Shown: positions 1-6,999 of the stretch, one piece after another
How positions within the stretch are numbered: the first letter of the stretch is position 1
How the letters are laid out: every line of letters begins with the position of its first letter
Notes under the pieces: model-generated
What the model was told of the DNA's origin: nothing
Seen by the model: the letters and a program-made list of their open reading frames with translations, nothing else
Databases searched by the model: none
Assembly: GCA_008975185.1 (NCBI GenBank)
Contig: BFAU01000168.1
Coordinates: 1-11,053 of the forward strand
DNA length: 11,053 bases
Origin: a bacterium MnTg04
GTDB lineage: Bacteria > Pseudomonadota > Gammaproteobacteria > Steroidobacterales > MnTg04
Direction: 5' to 3'
Program-made: the position numbers and the translations under genes

Positions 1-163
1 CGGTCAGCAAAAGAACCCTGCAATGGTCCGACTCGACCGAGTCCAGCGCAGCGCCCACCTCTTGGTGCATCGCCTCATTAAAGCTGTTCAGGCTCTTCGG
101 GCGGTTCAGCGTCAGCCTGGCTATGCCGTCGACAATACTGAATTCGATGTTTGCAAAACTCAT
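1..163 (-). CDS. paaG: PaaG-type 2-(1,2-epoxy-1,2-dihydrophenyl)acetyl-CoA isomerase, N-terminal part (cut by window edge)
   Basis: This is a minus-strand gene whose first 54 codons are visible; the rest lies beyond the left edge. The start ATG at 163-161 is preceded by GGAG five bases upstream. The translation opens MSFANIEFSIVDGIARLTLN and contains the crotonase signature LTLNRPKSLNSFNEAMHQ at about residues 17-34. The order NRP-x-x-LNSFN-x-x-MH matches PaaG better than PaaF or generic enoyl-CoA hydratases, which usually read LNALN or similar. PaaG isomerises ring-1,2-epoxyphenylacetyl-CoA to the seven-membered oxepin-CoA in the cytoplasm. Its divergent neighbour is paaZ, whose product uses that oxepin, which strengthens the assignment. 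The active-site region is outside the window, so a different crotonase of the same pathway (for example PaaB-type in older naming) cannot be excluded. Confidence 0.82.
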   Translation of the reverse strand, partial: MSFANIEFSIVDGIARLTLNRPKSLNSFNEAMHQEVGAALDSVESDHCRVLLLT

Positions 164-293
164 TTGCGCTCCAGGTTTTTCCAATCGCCTGGCCGTTGCA
201 CCTGTGGCGCCGGGCGGGGCGGATATCGTATGCACTCGACTGAGTGATCGGCTATTCTGTGCCGCCCGATATCAAATCGCAATGAGGATTGTC
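164..293. promoter_or_regulatory. Divergent paaG/paaZ intergenic region with short dyad
   Basis: This 130-base gap separates the paaG and paaZ starts and must hold both promoters, because the genes point away from each other. A dyad CACTC-GACT-GAGTG lies at 233-246, roughly midway. It could be an operator for a pathway regulator, but its arms are only five bases and I do not recognise it as a known PaaX or PaaR site. No convincing -35/-10 pair was found in either direction. The region is supported by gene layout; the operator is a guess. Confidence 0.4.
284..288 (+). promoter_or_regulatory. Ribosome binding site deciding the paaZ start
   Basis: GAGGA lies five bases before the ATG at 294. 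The in-frame ATG at 282 overlaps this site and has no purine-rich motif at proper spacing, so 294 is preferred. The protein then starts MKLQSF, which lines up with the start of known PaaZ proteins. Confidence 0.6.
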
Positions 294-2324
294 ATGAAGC
301 TGCAGTCATTCGCAAAAAACCGCTGGCAGCAAAGCGCGGCCGACGGCGTACAACTGGTCAGCGCCATAGATGGCGGAGAGATCGCCACGTCGTCGAGCGA
401 GGGCCTGGATTTTGGCGCGATGGCGCATTACGCGCGCACTACCGGTGGCGCCAATCTTCGCAAGTACACCTTCCACCAGCGCGCCAACATGCTCAAAGCG
501 CTGGCCAAATACCTGATGGAGCACAAAAAGGAGTTCTATGCGCTTTCCGCCAGGACCGGCGCGACCCGCACGGATTCCTGGATCGATATAGACGGTGGCA
601 TTTCCACGCTTTTCGTGTTCTCCAGCAAGGGTCGGCGCGAAATGCCCAATGACCACGTTTATGTCGATGGCCCACCCGAGTTTCTGTCGAAGAAGGGCAG
701 TTTCGTCGGACAACATATATTCCTGCCGCTCGAAGGCGTCGCCATCCATATCAACGCGTTCAACTTTCCTTGCTGGGGGATGCTCGAAAAACTCGCGCCG
801 TGCCTGCTCGCGGGCATGCCGGCGATCGTCAAACCGGCGACCAGTACATCCTATCTCACCGAGGCGATGGTCAGGCGGATTATCGAGTCCGGCATATTGC
901 CCGATGGCGCTGTCCAGTTGATCTGCGGCAGCGTCGGCGATCTGTTCGACCACCTGAACTGTCAGGATGTGATCGCGTTTACCGGCTCCAAGACCACGGC
1001 GGAATTGCTGCAACAGCACCAGACCGTGATCGCTCAGTCGGTGCGCTTCACCGCGGAGACCGATTCGCTGAACGCATCGATACTGGGGCCGGATGCGCAG
1101 CCCGGCACAGCCGAGTTCGATCTATATATCCAGGAAGTGGTTCGTGAGATGACCGTGAAAGCCGGTCAGAAATGTACCGCGATACGCAGGATAATCGCGC
1201 CCGCCGAGTTCAGCGGTGAACTAGTCAGCGCACTGGCCCGGGCGCTCGGCAAGGTCCGCGTCGGCAACCCGGCCAACAAGGAAGTCCAGATGGGCCCGCT
1301 CGCCAGCCAGGGCCAGCGTGACGAAGTCAGGGAGCGGATAGCCGAACTCAGCGGTGACGCAGACATTATTTATGGCGATCTGGAGAATTTCGAGCTGATC
1401 GACGCCGATGCCAGGAAAGGCGCTTTTTTCGCGCCCGTTCTGCTGCATTGTCAGAAACCGCTGACCAGCCGGTCGGTGCACAGCGTCGAAGCGTTTGGGC
1501 CGGTCAGCACGGTTATGCCCTACGACACGCTGGACGAGGCCATTACCCTGGCGCGGATGGGTGAGGGCAGCCTGGCCGGTTCGATATTCACGGGTGACGA
1601 TGAAATTGCGCAAACGCTGGCGCTGGGCATCGCGCCGTATCACGGTCGCCTGGTGATCATCAATCGCGATTCGGCCGGTGAATCCACCGGCCACGGTTCG
1701 CCATTGCCGCACCTGGTGCATGGCGGGCCCGGCCGGGCCGGTGGCGGGGAGGAAATGGGCGGCATACGCGGCGTATTGCATTACATGCAACGCACTGCCT
1801 TGCAAGGGTCGCCAACAACGCTCGGCAAGATAGCGCGACGCTGGATACGCGGCGGCAAAGAGCATGTCGATGAGGCGCATCCGTTTACAAAATATTTCGA
1901 AGAACTCGAGATCGGCGACACGCACCACACCGCATCAAGAAAAATAACGGTAGAGGATATCGAGAATTTTGCCGAACTCAGCGGCGACAAATTCTATGCG
2001 CACATGGATGACGAGCTGGCTGCGAAAAACCCGTTTTTCGAAGCACGGGTCGCGCACGGCTATTTTATCGTATCGATGGCGGCCGGGCTGTTCGTGCAGC
2101 CTGATTTTGGACCGGTGCTGGCGAATTACGGGCTCGACGACCTGAGATTCGCGCAACCGGTCTATATGGGCGACGAGTTGAAAGTTCGGCTGACCTGCAA
2201 GCAAAAGACGATGCGCGAGGGTGAAGATTACGGTGAGGTTCGCTGGGATACCGAGGTGAGCAACCAGGATGGGGAAATTGTCGCCGCTTACGATGTACTC
2301 ACGATGGTGGCAACGCGCAGCTAA
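294..2324 (+). CDS. paaZ: PaaZ: bifunctional oxepin-CoA hydrolase / 3-oxo-5,6-dehydrosuberyl-CoA semialdehyde dehydrogenase
   Basis: The 676-aa product is close to the 681 aa of E. coli PaaZ and similar along its whole length. An N-terminal NADP-dependent aldehyde dehydrogenase domain (about 1-515) carries the nucleophile Cys294 in GQKCTAIRR and the general base Glu255 in TAETDSLN. A C-terminal MaoC-type hydratase domain (about 529-670) starts at HPFTKYFEEL and carries the catalytic pair Asp565/His570 in LSGDKFYAHMD. Other family blocks are INAFNFPCWGMLEKLAP and STGHGSPLPHLVHGGPGRAG. In phenylacetate catabolism the MaoC domain hydrolyses the oxepin-CoA ring and the dehydrogenase domain oxidises the reactive aldehyde to 3-oxo-5,6-didehydrosuberyl-CoA. 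Both active sites look intact. The frame is open upstream to 123, but that extension runs antisense through paaG and is not family-like, so the start is placed at 294. The gene is divergent from paaG and ends six bases from the convergent E2 gene. Confidence 0.96.
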   Translation: MKLQSFAKNRWQQSAADGVQLVSAIDGGEIATSSSEGLDFGAMAHYARTTGGANLRKYTFHQRANMLKALAKYLMEHKKEFYALSARTGATRTDSWIDIDGGISTLFVFSSKGRREMPNDHVYVDGPPEFLSKKGSFVGQHIFLPLEGVAIHINAFNFPCWGMLEKLAPCLLAGMPAIVKPATSTSYLTEAMVRRIIESGILPDGAVQLICGSVGDLFDHLNCQDVIAFTGSKTTAELLQQHQTVIAQSVRFTAETDSLNASILGPDAQPGTAEFDLYIQEVVREMTVKAGQKCTAIRRIIAPAEFSGELVSALARALGKVRVGNPANKEVQMGPLASQGQRDEVRERIAELSGDADIIYGDLENFELIDADARKGAFFAPVLLHCQKPLTSRSVHSVEAFGPVSTVMPYDTLDEAITLARMGEGSLAGSIFTGDDEIAQTLALGIAPYHGRLVIINRDSAGESTGHGSPLPHLVHGGPGRAGGGEEMGGIRGVLHYMQRTALQGSPTTLGKIARRWIRGGKEHVDEAHPFTKYFEELEIGDTHHTASRKITVEDIENFAELSGDKFYAHMDDELAAKNPFFEARVAHGYFIVSMAAGLFVQPDFGPVLANYGLDDLRFAQPVYMGDELKVRLTCKQKTMREGEDYGEVRWDTEVSNQDGEIVAAYDVLTMVATRS

Positions 2325-2330
2325 ATGTGA

Positions 2331-3512
2331 TCAGTCCGCCCAGCTTTCCAGCGCAGCGACGAATACCGAGAGGAACTTGTTGGTCTGGTGTGCGTCCAGC
2401 GCGCGGTGATCGATAGTCAGGGTCACATAGCACAGCGGCCGGATTTCCATATTGTCCTCAACGACAACGACTCTTTTCTCCAGCTTGCCGATACCGAGGA
2501 TCGCGCTTTGCGGCTGGTTGATGATGATCGGCGCCGCCAGCAGGCTGCCGCTGACCCCATGATTTGAAATCGTGAACGTGCCGCCGCTGACCTCGTCCGG
2601 GCCCAGCTCACCCTTGCGCGCCTTGTCGGTCAAGGTCTGCAGCTTCCCGGCGATCGCATCCAGCGTCATCTCCTGCGCCCGGTGGATGACGGGCACGATC
2701 AGACCCTCGTCGCCAAGCGCCGTGCCGATGCCGATATTGATATCGGCAAACAATTCCAGGCCTTCATCGTGGAAACGGCTGTTGACTTCGGGCACGGCGC
2801 GCAGCGCCGCGACCGCGGCTTTGACGAAATAGGCGGTATAGGTCAGTTTGACGCCCTGGTCTTCCAGGCCGCCGCGGTTTTTCGACCGGTGCGCGACGAC
2901 GGCTGACATATCAGCCTCGAACACGCAAGTGACATGGGGTGCGGTCTGCACGCTTTTGACCATGTGCGCGGCGATGCGCCTGCGCATCATCGTATGCGGC
3001 ACGATAGTCCCTCCTGCCAGCGGCGCGAGAGCATCCTGATCCTTGGCGATGATCGTTTCGCCACCTCCGATATGGCTTTCTACATCTTCGCGAGTCACGC
3101 GGCCGTCACGGCCACTACCCGTGATCTGAGAGGAATCCAGGCCGTGCTTTTTGAGCAGTTTTTTGACAGCCGGGCTTAATTTCGACTGGCCGGCGGTTGC
3201 GGTTCTTTTCGGGGTGGCGGCCGCTCCGGCCTGTTGCCCGACTTCCCCTGTTTTCGCCGCGGCCTGTGCACCAGCCGCGATTCGACCCAGCACGGCGCCG
3301 GGCTCGACCTGGCTTTGTTCTTCGACCAGGAGCTCGTGCAAAACGCCGCTGGCCGGCGAGGCGATCTCGACGACGACCTTGTCGGTTTCCAGTTCGATCA
3401 ATGGCTCGTGCAGCGCGACCGTGTCGCCGGCCCGCTTGAGCCATTGCATCAGCGTCGATTCAGTCCCTTCTTGCTGGTCTTCCGGCACGACGATGTCGAT
3501 CAGTTCCGGCAT
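2331..3512 (-). CDS. 2-oxoacid dehydrogenase complex E2, dihydrolipoamide acyltransferase (branched-chain type)
   Basis: The 393-aa product has the full E2 layout. One lipoyl domain (about 1-80) has the lipoylated lysine at Lys45 in ELETDKVVVEI. An Ala/Gly-rich linker follows (about 80-108), then a peripheral subunit-binding domain (about 110-147, KLSPAVKKLL to GRDGRVTREDV), then a second linker and the acyltransferase core (about 165-393). The core has TFTISNHGVSGSLLAAP and PQSAILGIGKLEKRVVV, and ends with the catalytic motif DHRALDA holding His369 and Asp373. The family motif is usually DHRxxDG; here Ala374 replaces the glycine. The enzyme transfers the acyl group from lipoyl-lysine to CoA. 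It lies 15 bases downstream of the E1 gene on the same strand, with a GGGGGAG ribosome binding site, so the two are surely co-transcribed. Substrate cannot be fixed from sequence: branched-chain 2-oxoacids are the best guess and 2-oxoglutarate- or aryl-type substrates are alternatives. Confidence 0.92.
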   Translation of the reverse strand: MPELIDIVVPEDQQEGTESTLMQWLKRAGDTVALHEPLIELETDKVVVEIASPASGVLHELLVEEQSQVEPGAVLGRIAAGAQAAAKTGEVGQQAGAAATPKRTATAGQSKLSPAVKKLLKKHGLDSSQITGSGRDGRVTREDVESHIGGGETIIAKDQDALAPLAGGTIVPHTMMRRRIAAHMVKSVQTAPHVTCVFEADMSAVVAHRSKNRGGLEDQGVKLTYTAYFVKAAVAALRAVPEVNSRFHDEGLELFADINIGIGTALGDEGLIVPVIHRAQEMTLDAIAGKLQTLTDKARKGELGPDEVSGGTFTISNHGVSGSLLAAPIIINQPQSAILGIGKLEKRVVVVEDNMEIRPLCYVTLTIDHRALDAHQTNKFLSVFVAALESWAD

Positions 3513-3527
3513 TTGCTCCCCCGGGTA

Positions 3528-5714
3528 TCAGCACTCAAGCAATTCGGTCATTTTCCTGGCAATTCCAGCCACATCCGGAACCACCGCATGCATCAGCAAC
3601 GAATTGTGCGGGCTGGGTATATCCGGCATCGCCAGCCGCTCGACTGGCGCGTCGAGGTCGAAAAAAGATTCGCTGACCACGGTCGCGACTATCTCCGCGC
3701 CAAAACCGGCGGTCATGTTGTCCTCGTGTACCACCAGGCAGCGCCTGGTCCTGGCGACCGATTCCAATATTGCTTTCTTGTCCCATGGCATCATCGTGCG
3801 CAGATCGATAACCTCTACGCTGCCATCCACCTGGTCGGCCGCAGTTTCGCAACGCGGCACCATCGCACCCCAGGTCACGACGGTCAGGTCTGTACCCGGC
3901 CTGGTGATTTTTGCTTTGCCAAACGGCAAAACGTATTTGTCGCCGGGGTAGGGTCTGCGCGCCCATGCATCGTCCAGCATCGAGCGGTGTTCAAAGAAAA
4001 TCGTCGGGTCGTTGCCGCGCAACGCCGCGCGCAACAGGCCGGTTGCATCCTCGGCGTTGGATGGCACGGCGACCTGCCAGCCGATGCCATGTGCCCACTG
4101 TACTTCATTGGTCTGGCTGTGCCAGGGATCGCCGCATTTGAAAAAGCCACCGGGGATTCTGACTACAATCGGCGCGGCAAAGCGGTTGTTGGTCCGCCAT
4201 CTCATCGTGCCGCAGTCATTCAATTGCTCTGTCGCCGGGTCGGCATACTTGCGAAACTGGATCTCGGGCACCGGCATCAGGCCGGCTATCGCCATGCCCA
4301 CGGCACGGCCGATGATGCCTTCTTCCGAGAGGCTCGTATCGAAGACCCGGTTAACGCCGAATTTTTCCTGCAAACCCATCGTCGCCGCATGCACGCCGCC
4401 CTTGGGTCCCACGTCTTCGCCGAAGACGGCGAGTTTCGGGTTGCTTGCCAGTTCGAATTCAAGCGTACGGCGAATGGCTGTCAACATGTTGATTCGGGTG
4501 GGCTCTGGTTCCGCCTGTTCGCCGGATTCGGGAAAAACGTGACCGCTAACCGCGAGGCCGCCTTGCCGTTGTATCTCGGGTTTGCCGTCAGCCCCGGTTT
4601 CGCAAAAAACATGCCGCTCGATCGTCGCCGGATCGGGCTGGGCCCTCGCCAGCGCCGCCTCGAGTGCGTCGGCGACTTCCTGTTCGACTTCCCGTTCCAG
4701 CTTTTTCCAGGCGTCTTCGTCGATCGACGCCGGTATCAGATAATCCCGCAGTTTTGGCAGGGGATCACGGGATTCTTCATCCGCGATGATCCTGGCCGAT
4801 TTGTAGGCCTGGGTATCCTGTGCCGAGTGACCGGCCAGCCTCGGTACCGAAAGCCTCAACAAGGCAGGGCCGGCGCCGCCGCGTACATGGTCGACCGCCT
4901 GGCGTATCAGGCCGGCCGCCGCGGCCGGCGCTGTGCCGTCGCCATCCAGGACCTGCAAATTCTCGAACGATTCGAGGTTTTGCGCGATATTCGCCCCTGG
5001 TGTCTGCATCGTTGATGGCGTCGAAATGCCATAGGCGTTGTCCTCGATATAGAACAGCATCGGCAGCTTCAGCGTTGTCGCCATGGTCAGTGCAGACCAG
5101 AATCCATTGGTTGCCACCGATGCGTCACCGCCGAGGGCAGCGCCGATTGCACCCTTGTAGCCATCGTCACCCAATTGTTCCGCGTGATATCGGATCGCCT
5201 GCGCCCAGCCGGCGACCGGCGTGTATTGCGCTCCGACACCACCGCACATCGGCAAAACCGTGGCGCCACCAGCCGATGGAAGGTTGAAAACGACACCGAT
5301 ATCGCGGCCGTCGCTGAATCCGCCGGAGCGGGCCAGCGGGCCGGCGAACGCATCTTCGATCGATAGCCCGATCGCCAGCAGCAATGGCCTGGACCGGTAA
5401 TAACCGCTGGTTGCGTCGTGCGGGTGGTTCAGTAACGAACCCAGCAGGATCTGTGCCAGGTCATGGCCGCGCGCAGAGAATTGGTAAAGCACTTTTTTCT
5501 GCGGGACCAGTTCGTTTTCCTCGATCCGGTCGATAGCCCGCGAGGTCAGCATCAGGCGCGCGATTTTGAGCCAGTCAAAAGCAGGGTCGATACTGTCATC
5601 GGCACGAACCGACGTTTCTTGTACTGTTTCCGAACTCACAGATGCAACGCCTGGCGTTTTGGGGGAGTGCGAATAATACCCGCCCTGCGGGCAGCTTGGC
5701 CAGAGGGGCATCAT
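3528..5714 (-). CDS. 2-oxoacid dehydrogenase E1, alpha and beta subunits fused in one chain
   Basis: The 728-aa product is a thiamine-diphosphate E1 in which alpha and beta are joined. The alpha half (about 45-340) has ARGHDLAQILLG, the ThDP/Mg site beginning GGDAS at 195-199 and closing with EDNAYGIST at 224-232, and the phosphorylation-loop-like segment RLAGHSAQDTQAYK (292-305) with a conserved His296. An acidic, Ala-rich linker (about 340-405) follows. The beta half (about 408-728) has FGEDVG (431-436), GDPWHSQTNE (528-537) with the expected catalytic His532, and a transketolase C-terminal domain (VEVIDLRTMMPWD, LVVHEDNMTAGFG). The protein decarboxylates a 2-oxoacid and loads the acyl group onto the lipoyl arm of E2. 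The frame is open to 6014, but that part runs antisense over the MAPEG gene. ATG 5714 has AGGA five bases before it. The first 25 residues look unlike the family, so GTG at 5639 (703 aa) is a real alternative. It forms an operon with E2. Confidence 0.93.
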   Translation of the reverse strand: MMPLWPSCPQGGYYSHSPKTPGVASVSSETVQETSVRADDSIDPAFDWLKIARLMLTSRAIDRIEENELVPQKKVLYQFSARGHDLAQILLGSLLNHPHDATSGYYRSRPLLLAIGLSIEDAFAGPLARSGGFSDGRDIGVVFNLPSAGGATVLPMCGGVGAQYTPVAGWAQAIRYHAEQLGDDGYKGAIGAALGGDASVATNGFWSALTMATTLKLPMLFYIEDNAYGISTPSTMQTPGANIAQNLESFENLQVLDGDGTAPAAAAGLIRQAVDHVRGGAGPALLRLSVPRLAGHSAQDTQAYKSARIIADEESRDPLPKLRDYLIPASIDEDAWKKLEREVEQEVADALEAALARAQPDPATIERHVFCETGADGKPEIQRQGGLAVSGHVFPESGEQAEPEPTRINMLTAIRRTLEFELASNPKLAVFGEDVGPKGGVHAATMGLQEKFGVNRVFDTSLSEEGIIGRAVGMAIAGLMPVPEIQFRKYADPATEQLNDCGTMRWRTNNRFAAPIVVRIPGGFFKCGDPWHSQTNEVQWAHGIGWQVAVPSNAEDATGLLRAALRGNDPTIFFEHRSMLDDAWARRPYPGDKYVLPFGKAKITRPGTDLTVVTWGAMVPRCETAADQVDGSVEVIDLRTMMPWDKKAILESVARTRRCLVVHEDNMTAGFGAEIVATVVSESFFDLDAPVERLAMPDIPSPHNSLLMHAVVPDVAGIARKMTELLEC

Positions 5715-5719
5715 TTGGT

Positions 5720-5723
5720 TCCT
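5720..5723 (-). promoter_or_regulatory. Ribosome binding site supporting the E1 start at 5714
   Basis: Read on the minus strand, AGGA is followed after five bases by ATGATG. Either ATG (5714 or 5711) would be served. The site argues against the much longer upstream frame, though it does not rule out the GTG at 5639. Confidence 0.45.
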
Positions 5724-5788
5724 GCCTGAATTATGATGGCTGGTACGGTTTGAGCCTGCCCGGTTATTCCGGGGCGGTAAAGCGATAC

Positions 5789-6188
5789 AGGAGAGAGAAA
5801 CATGGAGATTGTGGTTATCGTCAGCGCACTCATTCTGATCGAATATTGGGTCATATCCGTTTTGGTCGAAGTGGCGAGGGGGAAGACCGGCGTGAAGGCC
5901 CCGGCCATGCAGGGCGCGCCAGAATTCGAAAGAATCAGCCGGGTACAGCAAAATACGCTGGAGCAATTGATAGTCTTGCTGCCGGCGATGTGGCTGTTCG
6001 CTTTTTATGTGCATGCGATGACCGCTGCCGGCCTGGGTGTTTTGTTTATTATTGCGCGAATAATTTACTGTCGCGCCTATCTCCAGGAGCCCTCAGGCAG
6101 AGGGCCGGGGTTTGCTATCGGGCAGATTGCGCAGGCGACACTGCTGCTGGGTGGATTGATCGGCGCGATATTGGCTCTGCTCAGATAG
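5789..6188 (+). CDS. MAPEG-family membrane protein (coding 5802-6188 with its ribosome binding site)
   Basis: The reading frame runs from ATG 5802 to a TAG ending at 6188 (128 aa). The span given here begins at the strong site AGGAG (5789-5793), eight bases before the ATG. Four hydrophobic segments are visible at about 1-22, 55-72, 74-92 and 106-127, as in MAPEG proteins (membrane-associated proteins in eicosanoid and glutathione metabolism; usually 125-160 aa). The family signature is ERISRVQQNTLEQ at 43-55, where Arg47, Asn51 and Glu54 fit the conserved R-x-x-x-N-x-x-E pattern of the glutathione site. CRAYLQEPSGRGPGFAIG (90-107) matches the second conserved loop. Eukaryotic members are glutathione transferases or peroxidases. 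Bacterial ones are mostly uncharacterised, so a detoxifying role in the inner membrane is only likely. The gene is divergent from E1, with 87 bases between the starts. Confidence 0.88.
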
Positions 6189-6377
6189 CGAATCCGGAGT
6201 CGAGGCCACTTTAGCGGCGGGCGATCGCGCCGGCCGGTGGCCGCAATGGCAGGCGGAGGTCCCGACGACCTTGCGGCGCCGCCTCAATCTATCGTCGGAA
6301 AGTCGGGGTATTTGCTCCTGGGGCAACCGATTTTCGTTTGCGGCGGGGTCTAACAAAGAGGCGAACCAGGATCGGCC
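6189..6377 (+). promoter_or_regulatory. Leader of the ECF sigma gene with several inverted repeats
   Basis: These 189 bases hold no gene. They should contain the end of the MAPEG transcript and the promoter of the sigma operon. Visible structures are GCGATCGC (6219-6226), AGGTC-5-GACCT (6257-6271), the palindrome GCGGCGCCGC (6273-6282), CCGACGA/TCGTCGG (6262-6268 with 6292-6298) and the near-palindrome TTGCTCCTGGGGCAA (6312-6326). None is followed by a T-run, so a classical intrinsic terminator is not supported. TCTAAC at 6349-6354 resembles a -10 box, with GGCAACC (6322-6328) upstream. The spacing between them (20 bases) is long for an ECF promoter, so I do not call a promoter. Confidence 0.45.
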
Positions 6378-6986
6378 ATGCTTCTTTATCTTGAGGACAA
6401 ACAGCTAGTCAAACGAATGCTGACCGGCGATCAGCGTGCGTTCGATCAGTTCTTTACGGAGAATTTCCAGCGGCTGTACCGATTTGCCCTCAGCCGCGTG
6501 CCGGACGATCCCGAAAGTTGCAAGGAAATCGTCAATTCGGCGCTGGGCAAAGCGATCCGGAACCTGCACAAATTCAGGGGCGAGGCGGCGCTGTTTACCT
6601 GGCTATGCGCGATTTGCCGGAACGAGATCAGCGATTGGTTGGAACGGCAGGGCCGTTACCGCGAGCACATCGTGCTAACCGAGGATTTTCCAGAGATCCG
6701 GGCGGCGGTTGACTCTTTCCAGACGCCACTTGCGGACGACCCGGAGTGGAATATGCAGCGCCAGGAGTTCGTCAGGCTGATTCACGTCGCCCTGGACCGC
6801 CTGCCGGCCAGGTATGGTGATGCGCTGGAGTGGAAATACATCGAGGGTTACTCGATTCGGGAAATCGCCGGGCGCATGGGGATCGGGGAAGAAGCGGTGC
6901 AGTCGCTGCTCGCCCGGGCCCGCAGGGCATTTCACGATGTTTACGGTTCGCTGACCCAGGACATGGGTTCACGGGTTTCTACCTGA
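6378..6986 (+). CDS. ECF-type RNA polymerase sigma factor (FecI-like context)
   Basis: The 202-aa product has the two-domain build of an ECF sigma factor. Region 2 lies at about 20-90 (DQRAFDQFFTENFQRLYRFA, then FRGEAALFTWLCAICRNEISDW), the part that binds core polymerase and the -10 element. Region 4 lies at about 132-188 (LDRLPARYGDALEWKYIEGY, then SIREIAGRMGIGEEAVQSLL as helix-turn-helix), which reads the -35 element. A loop rich in acidic residues joins them, and there is no region 1.1 or 3. The ATG is preceded by AGG seven bases upstream. The FecR-like gene starts 13 bases after its stop, so FecR is the expected partner that holds or activates this sigma factor. It probably transcribes the receptor gene or its own operon, as in FecI/FecR/FecA systems. 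The regulon cannot be read from this window. Confidence 0.92.
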   Translation: MLLYLEDKQLVKRMLTGDQRAFDQFFTENFQRLYRFALSRVPDDPESCKEIVNSALGKAIRNLHKFRGEAALFTWLCAICRNEISDWLERQGRYREHIVLTEDFPEIRAAVDSFQTPLADDPEWNMQRQEFVRLIHVALDRLPARYGDALEWKYIEGYSIREIAGRMGIGEEAVQSLLARARRAFHDVYGSLTQDMGSRVST

Positions 6987-6999
6987 AGAGTGTGCAGAC

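Noticed and set aside
123..293. Upstream extension of the paaZ frame to an ATG at 123
   Set aside because: It runs antisense through the paaG start. Its protein sequence does not resemble PaaZ, whereas ATG 294 has a good ribosome binding site and matches the family N-terminus.
306..1928. Long minus-strand frames (306-1019 and 1221-1928) opposite paaZ
   Set aside because: Both are antisense to conserved PaaZ blocks, show no recognisable protein features and are explained by codon bias.
3234..5015. 593-codon plus-strand open frame opposite E1/E2
   Set aside because: It is a shadow of the GC-rich E1 and E2 genes. It has no family motifs and lies over intact catalytic domains on the other strand.
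5715..6014. N-terminal extension of E1 to an ATG at 6014
   Set aside because: The added 100 residues are antisense to the MAPEG gene and its strong ribosome binding site, and have no E1-like sequence.
6257..6298. Intrinsic terminator after the MAPEG gene
   Set aside because: The stems are GC-rich, but none is followed by a run of T, so Rho-independent termination is not supported.
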